Counted from the stretch's first letter, positions 42,963 to 53,390 are shown. The stretch: 64,000 bases of DNA from Amycolatopsis alkalitolerans (GCF_006152065.1 NZ_VDFW01000012.1:1-64000), one strand, 5' to 3'. Notes: generated from the letters alone by a model not told the origin. Translations and numbers: made by a program.

Positions 42963-45124
42963 GCGAGCCAGTCATCTATACCGCCCGCCGGACTGCGAAG
43001 TCCGACCCCCGATTGGGTCAGCAGAGCCTGTTCAGCCCGCAGATCAACCGGACGCTCGCTCAGGGGCTGCCCGCCGAAGCACACGGCCGCTACTTCACGC
43101 GGGCGAGCATGCCGGAACACTGGCTGGGCGCGATCCTGGAGAACCAGCCTGCCTATCGGGAACGCGAGAAGTGCGTCGCGTTGGACTTTCGGGATCTGCC
43201 GGACAGCATGGCCGTCGAGTTCGCGTGGGCGGTCGAGCGGCAAGTCCAGCTCGGGATGCGCATCCAGGCCCAGTACACGTCGAAGCTGACCCGGCAGATC
43301 GCCTTGGTGGTCGCGGACGCTCAGTACGCGCATATTGCGAGTCTGGTTGACCTGCCTCGCGAGGACTGGATGCGTGCGATCCGCAAGGTCCGGACTCGAC
43401 GCGGTGATCCGCTGGCCCCCGGACAGCTCGTCGCTCTTGAGCACTTGCTGGGCCGGTTCCTCGATGTGCTCGTGCATGTCTATCACCAGGGCGAGTGGTG
43501 GGAACTGAACGTCTGGAACCCGCTGCTGGACAACCGCATACCGCTGCGGGAGCACGAGCCGCAACGCAACAACCTCATCTACTTCAGCCACCTGACCACG
43601 CCGTGGCTGCGGGAAGCGGCCAAGTGGTGGCTGTCGCGGCAGCTCGAACGGGGCGTGTACACGTGGAGCACCGCCCTGGCCCGCCAGCACAGCCTCGTGT
43701 GGTTCCAGCGTTACCTGGACCTCACCGGCTGCGACGGCCCGCACATTCGCGATGACCAGCACGCGCTCGGCCGGTGGGTGCAGGGCTTTCGACAGTGGAT
43801 GGGCAAGCAGAAGGCGGCCACCGGCCCGAACAAGGGTTCCACCCTGGGTGCCGTCCAGCGTCGGGCGGCGATGACCTCCCCAGAACAGCTCTACCGGTTC
43901 CTGTTCCAGGAACAGGAGGCCGCTGCCGCCGAGCTGGGTGAGCCCCGGTGGCTGCGGCTTGGGTTGCAGCACGCCATGCTGTTCCGGTTCGGGGACAAAC
44001 CGACCGGGCCGAAGGCGCCGCCCCCGGAGTTGGTGCTGTCTGACGCGGTGATCAGCCGTATCGCCGAGCACAGCGGACTGCTGGCCGTCCCCAAGGCCGA
44101 GGGCGGGTTCGGTGAGGAACAGCTGGTTCGCGTCCTCGGCTTGCTGATCAAGACAGGTCGGCGGATCAGCGAGATCACCATGCTGGACTTCGATCCGCTG
44201 GTGGCGATCCCGTTTCCCGACCCGAACGGACACGTCGCCCGGTTGCGCTACCAGCAGACGGAGATCATCACTGATGACGACACCATCGTGATTGACCAGG
44301 AAGTGGTCGACCTGATCCACGAGCAGCAGCGCTACGCGCTGGCCTTCATGGCCGAGCAGGGCAAACCGGGCGTGCGGCCGAAGTACCTGGTCCTGGGCCG
44401 CGTCAACAACCGCAACGGCGATCGGCACTACCCGCTGTCCAAGGTCCATCTGCGATTCGCGGAGTTCTCCGATCGCATCGACCTGCGCGACGAGCAAGGC
44501 CACCGGATCCAGGTGTCCAAGACACACACCTTCCGGCGCACCCGCGCCACCAGCCTGCTCAACGCCGGAGTACCGATCCACGTGGCCATGCGCTACATGG
44601 GACACAAGACACCAGCCATGTTCATGCACTACGCCAAGACCCTGGCCACCGTCGCCGAGAACGAATTCCTGCGCTACAAGAAAATCACCGCCGACGGCCG
44701 CGACTACCCGCGCGATCCCGCTGAAATGTTCGAGGCCCTCGCCCTGGACAAGCGCACCGATCGCATCCTACCCAACGGCTACTGCACCCTCCCGCCCCGC
44801 CAAAGCTGCGACAAAGGCAACTCGTGCTTGTCCTGCACAAAGTTCGTCACCGACGCCAGCTTCACCGAATCCTTGGAGAAGCAGCGCGACGACACCCTAC
44901 AGCTGATCGAACAGCGCCAAGTTGTCCATGTCCAGCGGTTCGGCGAGCCGATGACTGGTGACAACATCTGGTTGCACGGCCGGCAGGAAGAACGGGCCGC
45001 GATCAACAGCATCCTGCTGTCCATCCAAGGTGTCCGTGGTGAGGACGGCAAGATCGTTCCCCTGCGCGGCGCTGGCGCACCACAACAACGGATCGACCCA
45101 CAGGACGGGGGAGAGACGCAGTGA
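42959..45124 (+). CDS. tnpB: Tn554-like TnpB tyrosine recombinase
   Basis: 721 aa. It is the large second recombinase of Tn554-type transposons. The core domain has GRRISEITMLDF (Arg I, about residue 400), THTFRRTRATSLLNAG (HxxR, about 525), RYMGHKTPAMFMHYAK with the nucleophile Tyr, and a zinc-like C-terminal set CTLPPRQSCDKGNSCLSC. The start is a GTG overlapping the tnpA stop (GTGA). It is intact, in contrast to tnpA. The stop overlaps a GTG that begins the tnpC reading. Confidence 0.88.
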   Translation: MSEPVIYTARRTAKSDPRLGQQSLFSPQINRTLAQGLPAEAHGRYFTRASMPEHWLGAILENQPAYREREKCVALDFRDLPDSMAVEFAWAVERQVQLGMRIQAQYTSKLTRQIALVVADAQYAHIASLVDLPREDWMRAIRKVRTRRGDPLAPGQLVALEHLLGRFLDVLVHVYHQGEWWELNVWNPLLDNRIPLREHEPQRNNLIYFSHLTTPWLREAAKWWLSRQLERGVYTWSTALARQHSLVWFQRYLDLTGCDGPHIRDDQHALGRWVQGFRQWMGKQKAATGPNKGSTLGAVQRRAAMTSPEQLYRFLFQEQEAAAAELGEPRWLRLGLQHAMLFRFGDKPTGPKAPPPELVLSDAVISRIAEHSGLLAVPKAEGGFGEEQLVRVLGLLIKTGRRISEITMLDFDPLVAIPFPDPNGHVARLRYQQTEIITDDDTIVIDQEVVDLIHEQQRYALAFMAEQGKPGVRPKYLVLGRVNNRNGDRHYPLSKVHLRFAEFSDRIDLRDEQGHRIQVSKTHTFRRTRATSLLNAGVPIHVAMRYMGHKTPAMFMHYAKTLATVAENEFLRYKKITADGRDYPRDPAEMFEALALDKRTDRILPNGYCTLPPRQSCDKGNSCLSCTKFVTDASFTESLEKQRDDTLQLIEQRQVVHVQRFGEPMTGDNIWLHGRQEERAAINSILLSIQGVRGEDGKIVPLRGAGAPQQRIDPQDGGETQ

Positions 45125-45187
45125 ACCCCAGCACTCAGGCCCTGGGCCGACGCCACCCGCCGCCGGCGGGAGAACGCCGAGAACGCC

Positions 45188-45529
45188 GTGAAACGGGCAC
45201 TCCGTGAGGCCCGGAAGACCACCACGCCGGTCACCGTGACCAGCATTGCAGCGGCGGCCGGCATGTCCACCGACTTCATCTACCGCCACCGCGAACTACG
45301 TCCCCAAGTCGAGGCCCTACGACGGGCACGCTCGTCACCCTCGGACGCAGCAGCTGCGCCCGACCCGGACATCGCCGCGGCAGACAGCACCCTAGTTCGT
45401 CGGCTCAGCCAGCAACTCGCCAACGCCCGCCGCAGACACCGGGAGGAGGTCACCGAACTCCGCCGAGCGCTGGAGGCAGCCCAGGGTGAACTACTACTGC
45501 TCCGGCGCCAGTTGGCCGACAGATCGTAG
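45188..45529 (+). CDS. tnpC: Tn554-like TnpC (DUF6262-type) accessory protein
   Basis: 113 aa from the GTG at 45188. A helix-turn-helix (VTSIAAAAGMSTDFIYRHRE) precedes a Gln/Arg-rich coiled coil ending LLLLRRQLAD, as in TnpC of Tn554-like elements. Family N-termini are longer: in this frame ADATRRRRENAENAVKRALR is encoded upstream but lacks a start, while a GTG at 45121 (overlapping the tnpB stop) opens the neighbouring frame. A one-base slip near 45148 would join them, so the native protein is probably 20-25 residues longer and may be broken. Confidence 0.75.
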   Translation: MKRALREARKTTTPVTVTSIAAAAGMSTDFIYRHRELRPQVEALRRARSSPSDAAAAPDPDIAAADSTLVRRLSQQLANARRRHREEVTELRRALEAAQGELLLLRRQLADRS

Positions 45530-46028
45530 CCCGAGGCGCCTCACATCAAAGAGGAGTGATCGATCAGCGGCAGATGAGTGCGTTCCCCGTTCAGCCCGAT
45601 GATATTCCGACCCGGCACGTCCGCGGAAGGGAATGGCTCGGCGCTCGGAACAATAACCGTGCGTGGTGATTATGAATGGGAGCCTCGTGTTATTCAGGAA
45701 TGTTGTCATTATTTCGCTAAGTCGGAAAATCTCAAACAAGTCCACAGGGGCTGCATGTGGTGGAAAAAGCCCCCAAAAGGAGCAGGTTGTCACAGTCCGT
45801 ACGGAGCCGGGAGATCGACACGCGCAATGTCCGATGTGGAACGGCCCTCTTTGTGACTCTCCGCGAATTCGCCGGCCTCGATTTCTGTGCTTTTTGTCTG
45901 TTTTGTGAATGTTGCTGCTGACGTTACGCCAACAGGCGTATTGAGTTGTTGCTCGTGATTCTGCATCTTTATGGCGTTTGTGTTGGTGCGCGCCGCGGGG
46001 AGCGCGCCTGGCTCTCCCAGAGGTTGCT
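45530..46028. other. AT-richer intergenic region before the RHS gene
   Basis: About 500 bases, clearly less GC-rich than its surroundings (runs such as GTCATTATTTCGCTAAG). I see a short inverted repeat GGGGCT..AGCCCC at 45747-45773 but no confident gene. It should hold the right end of the transposon module and the promoter of the RHS gene. Confidence 0.5.
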
Positions 46029-49000
46029 GTGGCGTCGTTTCCGCGGTGGTCCCGTTCGTCCTTGTTCCGGAATGTGTCGTCGTGGCGGTGGCGTGCCGCT
46101 GCGGTGCTGCTGACGGCGGCAGTGGCCGCCGGGTCCGCGGAGGTCGTGCAGCCGCCGCCTGCGGTCGCCGCACCGGCTGCGGATCATCACGTGGACGTGC
46201 GTACGTTGCCGCTGCTGCCTGCGGGCCGGGCGGTTGATCCGGCCAGCGCACCGGCGAAGCCTGCGGGTGACTTCGCTCCCTTGTCGACACGCGGTGGTCA
46301 GGGACGCGGTGACTCGCATTTCCGGGCGGGGCAGTCCCGGCTGGTGGCGGGATCGCAGGCACAGTACAGCGAGGAGTACGTCAACCCGGACGGCACGCAC
46401 ACCCGGAAGTTGTCGAACGAGCCGTTGAACGTTCAGGACGCCCAAGGTGTGTGGCATCCGGTCGACCCGACGGTGAGCGTTGATCCGGCTAGCAAGCGCG
46501 CGAGGACGGGATGGCACCCGCTCGCGCCGAGTTTCGGTCCCACGGCCAATGATCCTGCACTCGTGTCCGTTCAGGTCGGTGCCGACCAGGCGAGTCTGGC
46601 GTTGCAGGGTGCCGGCGCCGCGCCGGCCAAGACCAATGGGTCCACGGTCAGCTACGCCGGTGCCTTGCCGAAGACCGACCTGACCTACACCACGTCCGCC
46701 GGCGAGGTGAAGGAAGCGTTGACCCTGGCCACCGCGCCGGCCACGGGACAGTGGAGCTTCGCTCTCGCCACGCACGGCCTGACTCCGGTGCTCGCCAAGG
46801 ACGGCTCGGTCCAACTGCTCAACGCCGCGAAGCAGACCGAGATCGTGATCCCCGCGCCGCAGGCGTGGGACTCGGCCGGGAACAACGGCCAGACCGCACC
46901 CGGACAGACCACCGGCACCTACACTCTCACCCCCACACCAGCGGGCTGGACGCTGACGGTGTCGGTCGACGAGGGCTGGCTGCATGACGCCAAGCGGGTC
47001 TATCCGGTGACGGTGGACCCGACGATGACCTACAGCCCGTCCACGTTGAACTGGTACAAGTCCGACGGCGCCTCCGGGACCGACACGGTGGTCAAGGTCG
47101 GCAACTCCCAGAGCGGCACCAACGGTGGCGACACGTACCTGCGTACGGTTACCCAGTTCCCACTGTCCACTCTGGCTGGTCAGAACGTCGTCGGGTCACG
47201 GGTGGATGTGAACTGGGAGAATTCGGCGCCGCAGTCGCACACCAGCTACAACATTGACCTATTCCACGCCACCGACCAGTCCTTCAACGGCGCTCCCGGC
47301 GCGGAGTACCTTGCGCATGGGGTCATCGGTGATTTCGGTTCCCTGTCTGGGATACCGGCCACGACCGCGAACACACCGGATGCGCTGACGAACTTCCTGC
47401 GCGGGGTGGTGTCGGCGAGCAACTGGGGTGCGCTGTTCGGGTTCGTCGGGCAGGAGACCGCGGGCAAATACACCTACAAGCGAGTGACCGCGTCGCTGCT
47501 GGTCGACGTTGGGTCGGCCCCGACGCAGGCAACGATCAAGAGCCCGGCCGACGGGTCGGTGCTGACCACGCCCACGCCGACGTTGACGGTGAACCCCTCC
47601 ACGGACGCGGACGGCACGGCGGTGACCTATTGTTTCGCGATCGCCACCGGTCCGGACGCCGCCTCCGGCGTGGTGGCCCAGTCCGGCTGCCAGTCGAGCA
47701 CGTCGTGGACTGTCCCGGCCGGAGTGCTGCAGGACGGCGTGACCTATACATGGAAGGCCGACGCCTTCAGTGGCTTAACCACGACCACCGGCGCGATCGG
47801 CCATCTCAAGGTGGACAAACGCATCGGGGCGCACGGGCCCGCGCCGACCGACACCATCGGTCCGCTGACGGTGAATTTGGCCAACGGCAATGCGAGCGTG
47901 TCGACCTCGTCGATGTCGTACAACGCGGTGGGCGGTACGCAGTCGCTGTCGTTCACCTACAACTCGCAGGCCACCGACGAGCACGGTTTGACCGCGTCGT
48001 ACTACAACGATCCGAACCGCAACGGGCTGATCGACGATGGCATCCAGCCCTCGCTGGTGCGCACGGAACCTCAGGTCAACGTCGACTTCGGGAACCAGTC
48101 GCCGTACTCGCCCGCGATCGGTGCCGGCTGGTATGTCGTGCGGTGGGACGGTTTCTTCCAAGCCCCGGCCACCGGTACGTACCAGTTCGCCGGGGTCCAT
48201 GACGACGGTCTGACCGTCACGTTGAACAACACGCAGATCTACAGCTATGCCACGCCGTCGGATGTGAGCTGGGCGTCGGGGCAGGCCACCGGATCCGTGG
48301 CGTTGACCGCCGGGCAGCGGGTGCCGATCAAGGTTGAACTCGCCCAGGGCATCGGCGCGGCGCACCTGCAGTTGTTCGTGCGCACCACCGACGGCACCAC
48401 GGTGCCGTCACAGATCGTGCCGGCCGCATGGCTGTTCAAATCCGCGCTGCCCGCGCTGCCGCAGGGCTGGTCGATGTCGACCGATCTCGACGGGAGCGGG
48501 CAGGCCTACACCCGAGCGTTGGTCACTGACCAGAACATCGTTCTGACTGACTCCACCGGGGCCCAGCACACCTGGACGAAGAAGACCGCCACCGGCCCCG
48601 CGAGCTACACCCCGCCCGCTGGGGAGGACGCCGTGCTGGCGATGGACACCACGGGCCGGATCACGCTGACCGAAAACGACATGATCTACAGTTTCCGGTC
48701 CGACGGGCTGCCCGACACGGTGACGAACGCGCTGGACGTGAAACATTCCGCCGCGCTGCAGTACATCTACGACGATTCCGCATCCCCGGTCCGGCTGAAG
48801 ACGATCAACGATCCGGTCTCCGGCCGCTCGATGACCTTGTACTACAACCGACCCGGCGACACCTGCTATACAGGCCTGACGCCGCCAGCCGGTGCTGACG
48901 CCAACGCCCCGTCGCAAATGCTGTGCCGCGTGGCCTACTGGGACGGCAAGCAGTCGGTGCTGTGGTACACCAACACGCAACTGTCCCGTTTCGAAGACCC

Positions 49001-52000
49001 GGGCGGTACCGTCACCGATTTCGGTTACGACACCACGACCGGTCTGCTGAATTCGCTGCGGGACTCGCTGGCGGCCGATTGGGTCGCGGCCGACCCGGCC
49101 ACCCGCGACAACAATGCTTCCCGATTTGCGATCGCCTACACCGCCGGAAAGGTCACCTCGGTGACCGCCCCCGCGCCGACCCCAGGGGCGGCCAGGCCAC
49201 AACACTCCTACCGATACGACCCGGCGAACTCGCAGACCTTCACCGACATCGCCGGCCTGACGCCGGCCACGGGTTTCGCCAGCAAGGTCACCTACGACAC
49301 CGCGTATCGCACGCTGTCCACCGCCGACGCCACCGGAAAAACGAAAACCAACACCTGGGACGCTCGGGACCTGCCGCTGACCTCCACCGACCCAGCGGGG
49401 CGGGAAAGCACCACGGTCTATGACTACGCGCAACGGCCGACTGACTCCTACGGCCCGGCGCCGACCTCCTGCTTCACCGGACAGCAACCCACCGCCGCGT
49501 GTGCGGACACGGTGCCCCACACCCGCACCAACTACGACGAGAACCTCCAGGGCCTGGCCGCCCAATGGTTCGACAACACCAACCTCGCCGGTGCACCCAA
49601 ATCCCTGACTACCGGCACGGGCAACCCCGACGGCTCCATCAACCATCCCTGGCACGACACCGCGCCCACCGCCGGTATCCCCGCCGACAACTTCTCCCTG
49701 CGCGCCACTGGCGAGATCGTATTTCCTGCCGCCGGCGACTACACCCTGAAAACGCTTTCCGACGATGGGGTCAGGGTGTGGATCGATGACGCCCTGGTCA
49801 TCGACGACTGGCAGGTCCAGGGCGCTACGTGGACATCCGCGACCGTGCACTCCAACACCGCCGGCGACGTGCACCGCATCCGCCTCGAGTACTTCCAAGG
49901 CCAGTTCGACTCCCAACTCGAACTAGACTGGATTCCACCCGGCGGGACCCAACAGGTCGTGCCCGGCACACAGCTCCGCCCACGCTATGGCCTGGCTACC
50001 TCCACCATCCAGGATGAATCCGGCGGGGTGCCGGACAAGATCACCGCGACCAGCTACGCCCCCACCGGGATCGACCCCGGATACGGGCTCGCCACCACCG
50101 CCACCACCGACCCAGGCGGTCTTAACCTCACCGAGTCCACCACCTACGAAACCCCCGGCAGCGGGTACCTGCGCAAGACCGGCACAGTGAAACCCACCGG
50201 GGCCACGACCACCTACGCCTACTATGGCGACACCGAAACCCGCACCAACCCGTGCGTGACGGGCAGCCCCGCGATCAACCAAGGCGGCCTCGCGAAGATC
50301 ACCACCTCACCGGCGCCCGCCACCGGCAGCGCCCGCACCGACGAGCTCGTCTACGACGCCTCCGGGCGCGTGGTCGCTGACGCCACCGCAGGCGACTGGA
50401 CCTGCACTACCTACGACGACCGCGACCGCACGACGCAAAAAACCTTCCCCGCCAACGCCACCACCGGTCCACGCACGGTCACCTACAACTATGCCGTCGG
50501 CGGTGACCCGCTCACCAGGTCCGTGTCCGACAGCAACGGCACCGTCACCACCACTGTCGATCTGCTCGGCCGCGTCGTCTCCTACACCGACGCCAACGGC
50601 GTCAAAACCGACACGCTCTACGACCAGGCCGGGCGCGTCACCCAAACCACGGTCGACGAAACCCTCGGCACCGCCCCCGCCAAAACCACCACCTACACCT
50701 ACGACGACGCCGGACGCCTTCTCACCGAAACCTGGGACGGGGCCCTACAGGCCACCGTCACCTACGACACCAACGGCGAAATGGCCAGCGTCGCCTACGG
50801 CAACGGCACCAGCCTCGCCGCCATCGGCAAAGACCCCGCAGGCCGCGTCACCTCCCTGACCTGGCAAAACAGCACCAACAACCAGGTTGTGTCCGAGGTC
50901 TCCCGGACCCGAGCCGGGACCATCATCGGCGAGTCGCTCAACGGATCCAACCCCAACCCGGGCGGCAACGACTACACCTACGACACCGCCGGACGCCTCA
51001 CCGAGGCCTACATCGCCGGCCACCACTTCACCTACGACTTCACCTCCGCAGCTGCCGCAGGCTGCCCGACGGGCACCACGACCAACGCCGGGATCAACAC
51101 CAACCGCATGCGACTGCTCGACCAAACCTCGGCCGGCACCGCGGAAACCGACTACTGCTACGACAACGCAGACCGGCTGCTCGCCACCCTCGGTACCAAC
51201 GCCACCAGCGGCATCAGCTACGACACCCACGGCAACACCACCGCCTACACCACCGGCGGCATCACCACCCACCTCGCCTACGACGGCGCCGACCGCAACA
51301 TCCAACTCTCCACCACCGGCGGAACCGGCGCCCAGAACGCCACCATCGCCTACACCCGCGACGCCACCGACCGCATCATCCGCCGCGACGCCACCGGCGA
51401 CACCCCCACCGCCGTCCTCTACGGCTACACCGGCGAGGGCGACACCGCCGACCTCACCACCGACGCCAGCCACAACATCCTGACCTGGACCCTCAACCTC
51501 CCCGGCGGCGTCGTCGAATCCATCCACAACAGCGCCGACCCCGACACCTACGACGCCCCCTCCGTCCGCGGCGACCTCGTCCTCACCACCAACAACAGCG
51601 GCGACCAGGTCGGTGACCTGCACCAGTACGACCCCTACGGCAATCCTCTCGACCCCGCGACCGGCGCGGTCAACAACCAAGCCGTCCCCGACAACACGCC
51701 CGGCAGCAACGACTACGGCTGGCTCGGCCAGCACGAACGCCCCTACGAACACGCCGGAGCCCTCTCCATCGTCGAAATGGGCGCCCGCACCTACAGCCCC
51801 CTGCTCGGCCGCTTCCTCCAAGTCGACCCCGTCGAGGGCGGCAGCGCCAACGACTACGACTACGCCAACGGCGACCCCATCAACAACACCGACCTCGACG
51901 GCAACTGCTGGTTCTGCAGCGTCTTCAACTCCGTCGTCCACGTCGTCACCGCCGTCGCCGACGTCGTCTCGAACATCCCCGGCCCCATCGGCAGCATCGC

Positions 52001-52331
52001 CTCCGGCGTCGCCGCCGTCGGCTACATGATCCAAGGCAACTGGAAAGAAGCCGCATGGGCCGCCGCGGCCATCGTGCCCGGGGTCAAATACCTACGCTAC
52101 GCCAAGAACGTCGAGAAACTAGTCTCCTACTCCCGCGACGTCCGCAAATTCAGGAACATCACGACGGCGACGCGCGCGGCGAAGCGGTACGCCGAAAACT
52201 ACCGCGGCCCAGGCAAAGCTATCGTCCGCGGGAACTGCAGCGCCCGCACACACGTACACGTAGACATCCGGTATAATAATCAAAAAATCCATGTGCGGCA
52301 TTTCTACTACAAGGCCCGAAGGAGGAGGTGA
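46029..52331 (+). CDS. Secreted RHS/YD-repeat polymorphic toxin with two PA14 domains
   Basis: About 2100 aa from GTG 46029; an earlier in-frame start at 45978 exists. A basic N-terminus and the segment RAAAVLLTAAVAAGSAEVV form an export signal. Next come a DNRLRE-like beta domain (about 334-500, with NWYKSDGASGTDTVVKVG), a first PA14 domain (about 650-790, YVVRWDGFFQAPATGTYQF), YD/RHS repeats (about 890-1890), interrupted by a second PA14 (about 1170-1310, DYTLKTLSDDGVRVWIDDAL), and the RHS core end LLGRFLQVDPVEGG (about 1924). After DLDGN the last 145 residues are the variable toxin part, ending HVHVDIRYNNQKIHVRHFYY. The repeats form a shell that encloses the toxin. The next gene is a likely immunity protein. 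Confidence 0.88.
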   Translation: MASFPRWSRSSLFRNVSSWRWRAAAVLLTAAVAAGSAEVVQPPPAVAAPAADHHVDVRTLPLLPAGRAVDPASAPAKPAGDFAPLSTRGGQGRGDSHFRAGQSRLVAGSQAQYSEEYVNPDGTHTRKLSNEPLNVQDAQGVWHPVDPTVSVDPASKRARTGWHPLAPSFGPTANDPALVSVQVGADQASLALQGAGAAPAKTNGSTVSYAGALPKTDLTYTTSAGEVKEALTLATAPATGQWSFALATHGLTPVLAKDGSVQLLNAAKQTEIVIPAPQAWDSAGNNGQTAPGQTTGTYTLTPTPAGWTLTVSVDEGWLHDAKRVYPVTVDPTMTYSPSTLNWYKSDGASGTDTVVKVGNSQSGTNGGDTYLRTVTQFPLSTLAGQNVVGSRVDVNWENSAPQSHTSYNIDLFHATDQSFNGAPGAEYLAHGVIGDFGSLSGIPATTANTPDALTNFLRGVVSASNWGALFGFVGQETAGKYTYKRVTASLLVDVGSAPTQATIKSPADGSVLTTPTPTLTVNPSTDADGTAVTYCFAIATGPDAASGVVAQSGCQSSTSWTVPAGVLQDGVTYTWKADAFSGLTTTTGAIGHLKVDKRIGAHGPAPTDTIGPLTVNLANGNASVSTSSMSYNAVGGTQSLSFTYNSQATDEHGLTASYYNDPNRNGLIDDGIQPSLVRTEPQVNVDFGNQSPYSPAIGAGWYVVRWDGFFQAPATGTYQFAGVHDDGLTVTLNNTQIYSYATPSDVSWASGQATGSVALTAGQRVPIKVELAQGIGAAHLQLFVRTTDGTTVPSQIVPAAWLFKSALPALPQGWSMSTDLDGSGQAYTRALVTDQNIVLTDSTGAQHTWTKKTATGPASYTPPAGEDAVLAMDTTGRITLTENDMIYSFRSDGLPDTVTNALDVKHSAALQYIYDDSASPVRLKTINDPVSGRSMTLYYNRPGDTCYTGLTPPAGADANAPSQMLCRVAYWDGKQSVLWYTNTQLSRFEDPGGTVTDFGYDTTTGLLNSLRDSLAADWVAADPATRDNNASRFAIAYTAGKVTSVTAPAPTPGAARPQHSYRYDPANSQTFTDIAGLTPATGFASKVTYDTAYRTLSTADATGKTKTNTWDARDLPLTSTDPAGRESTTVYDYAQRPTDSYGPAPTSCFTGQQPTAACADTVPHTRTNYDENLQGLAAQWFDNTNLAGAPKSLTTGTGNPDGSINHPWHDTAPTAGIPADNFSLRATGEIVFPAAGDYTLKTLSDDGVRVWIDDALVIDDWQVQGATWTSATVHSNTAGDVHRIRLEYFQGQFDSQLELDWIPPGGTQQVVPGTQLRPRYGLATSTIQDESGGVPDKITATSYAPTGIDPGYGLATTATTDPGGLNLTESTTYETPGSGYLRKTGTVKPTGATTTYAYYGDTETRTNPCVTGSPAINQGGLAKITTSPAPATGSARTDELVYDASGRVVADATAGDWTCTTYDDRDRTTQKTFPANATTGPRTVTYNYAVGGDPLTRSVSDSNGTVTTTVDLLGRVVSYTDANGVKTDTLYDQAGRVTQTTVDETLGTAPAKTTTYTYDDAGRLLTETWDGALQATVTYDTNGEMASVAYGNGTSLAAIGKDPAGRVTSLTWQNSTNNQVVSEVSRTRAGTIIGESLNGSNPNPGGNDYTYDTAGRLTEAYIAGHHFTYDFTSAAAAGCPTGTTTNAGINTNRMRLLDQTSAGTAETDYCYDNADRLLATLGTNATSGISYDTHGNTTAYTTGGITTHLAYDGADRNIQLSTTGGTGAQNATIAYTRDATDRIIRRDATGDTPTAVLYGYTGEGDTADLTTDASHNILTWTLNLPGGVVESIHNSADPDTYDAPSVRGDLVLTTNNSGDQVGDLHQYDPYGNPLDPATGAVNNQAVPDNTPGSNDYGWLGQHERPYEHAGALSIVEMGARTYSPLLGRFLQVDPVEGGSANDYDYANGDPINNTDLDGNCWFCSVFNSVVHVVTAVADVVSNIPGPIGSIASGVAAVGYMIQGNWKEAAWAAAAIVPGVKYLRYAKNVEKLVSYSRDVRKFRNITTATRAAKRYAENYRGPGKAIVRGNCSARTHVHVDIRYNNQKIHVRHFYYKARRRR

Positions 52332-52336
52332 CCACC

Positions 52337-52612
52337 GTGAAGGTCTTCAGCTTCTGGGTGCCGAATCCCTACGGCGTCTGCACAGTTGTCCGCGTTGCAG
52401 TAGCGGCCAGCAGCCGAGCCGAAGCCGTGCAGCGAATCAAGCGGCATGGCCTCCGGATCAAGCCCAGACAAGAACAAGACCCGGGCCTCACCCCAGACGA
52501 ACGTGAATTCGTGGAAAGCAATCCGGACGCCGTCTGGGTCATTGACACGGGCGAACTTGATGGCAAATGGATGCGAATCGAGGAATTCCCTTTCGAAAAG
52601 CTGGAGAAGTAG
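52337..52612 (+). CDS. Putative immunity protein of the RHS toxin
   Basis: 91 aa from GTG 52337 (an in-frame GTG at 52328 overlaps the RHS stop). AGGAGG lies eight bases before the start. The chain KVFSFWVPNPYGVCTVVRVA then DAVWVIDTGELDGKWMRIEE is small, acidic at its end and without signal peptide, so it stays in the cytoplasm. Position directly behind a polymorphic toxin and similar, lower GC content argue for immunity. No family is recognised. Confidence 0.65.
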   Translation: MKVFSFWVPNPYGVCTVVRVAVAASSRAEAVQRIKRHGLRIKPRQEQDPGLTPDEREFVESNPDAVWVIDTGELDGKWMRIEEFPFEKLEK

Positions 52613-53390
52613 ACCTGCGGGCGTGACGCTGCTCGGGATGCGGGCTCCTCATGTGCAGCTGATCCCGGGCGCGCCCCGTCGACTACGGGTGACTTCTGGC
52701 CCCAACCTCGTCGCCGGGCATGGCCGCCGCTCGTCGCCCGTCAACGTCGTAGGTCCACGCTTCGCGTGCGGGCGCTCCACGTTGACCTGCTCGCGACATC
52801 TGGCGGCCGTAAGCACCCTGGGAACGCGCCCGATGCGCCCATCGCAGCTGATCCCAACCTGGCACCGAGACTGTCCGCTCATGCGGGAGCGGACGTCGCT
52901 TCTGACATTTTCAACGTCAGCGGCATAACGCTGACGTTCTGAACTGCTGTTTTTCGTCGTTGCATCGCAACAGCGCCGGATAGCAGGTGATCGACTTCAC
53001 CATGTTCGACAAGAACCACGCCAAGATCGAAAACGTGCTGGCAGAGCGGATGAACACGCTCAGCCCAGTACTCGAAGCCGCCACCGCCCGGCTCTAAGCC
53101 AGCGCGAGCGACGGACGAAACGACCCGGCACCGAGCACACGGAATCACGGTCAACCCGCAGACAATGCGTTTCCCTCCGGCGGGGATCGAGGTGGGGTGG
53201 CGGGCACACCGTTGGCCGTCAGCGTCACCCACGGAACGCTGGTGATTCGGCCTACCGCTTGCCCGGCGGCAAGGGTTGGGACCGCCCCGGCGGTCTCCCC
53301 GCTGCCGGGCTCGGGAAGGGACGATGAGCCGCCGTTCGACCGGCCTCACCACGAAGGTGCCGGTACCGGACCCGCGTGATCGTCGCCTTC
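52613..53390. other. Gene-poor region after the RHS locus
   Basis: About 780 bases without a convincing gene. It holds the hairpin at 52913-52938 and a 36-codon plus-strand frame at 52987-53097 (ending NVLAERMNTLSPVLEAATAR then L-stop) that looks protein-like and may be the tail of a lost gene. Loci downstream of RHS genes often collect such remnants. Confidence 0.45.
52913..52938 (+). terminator. Perfect 9-base hairpin, possible terminator
   Basis: AACGTCAGC and GCTGACGTT flank an 8-base loop GGCATAAC. A TTTTT run follows about a dozen bases later rather than directly, so it is an imperfect intrinsic terminator for the RHS/immunity transcript; an operator is the other possibility. Confidence 0.4.

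Noticed and set aside
48408..49916. 502-codon minus-strand frame opposite the RHS gene
   Set aside because: Gly/Val/Arg-rich antisense shadow without motifs.
50500..51900. Tandem DNA repeat array or CRISPR in the RHS region
   Set aside because: The repetition is at the protein level (YD repeats) with diverged DNA; there are no regular spacers.
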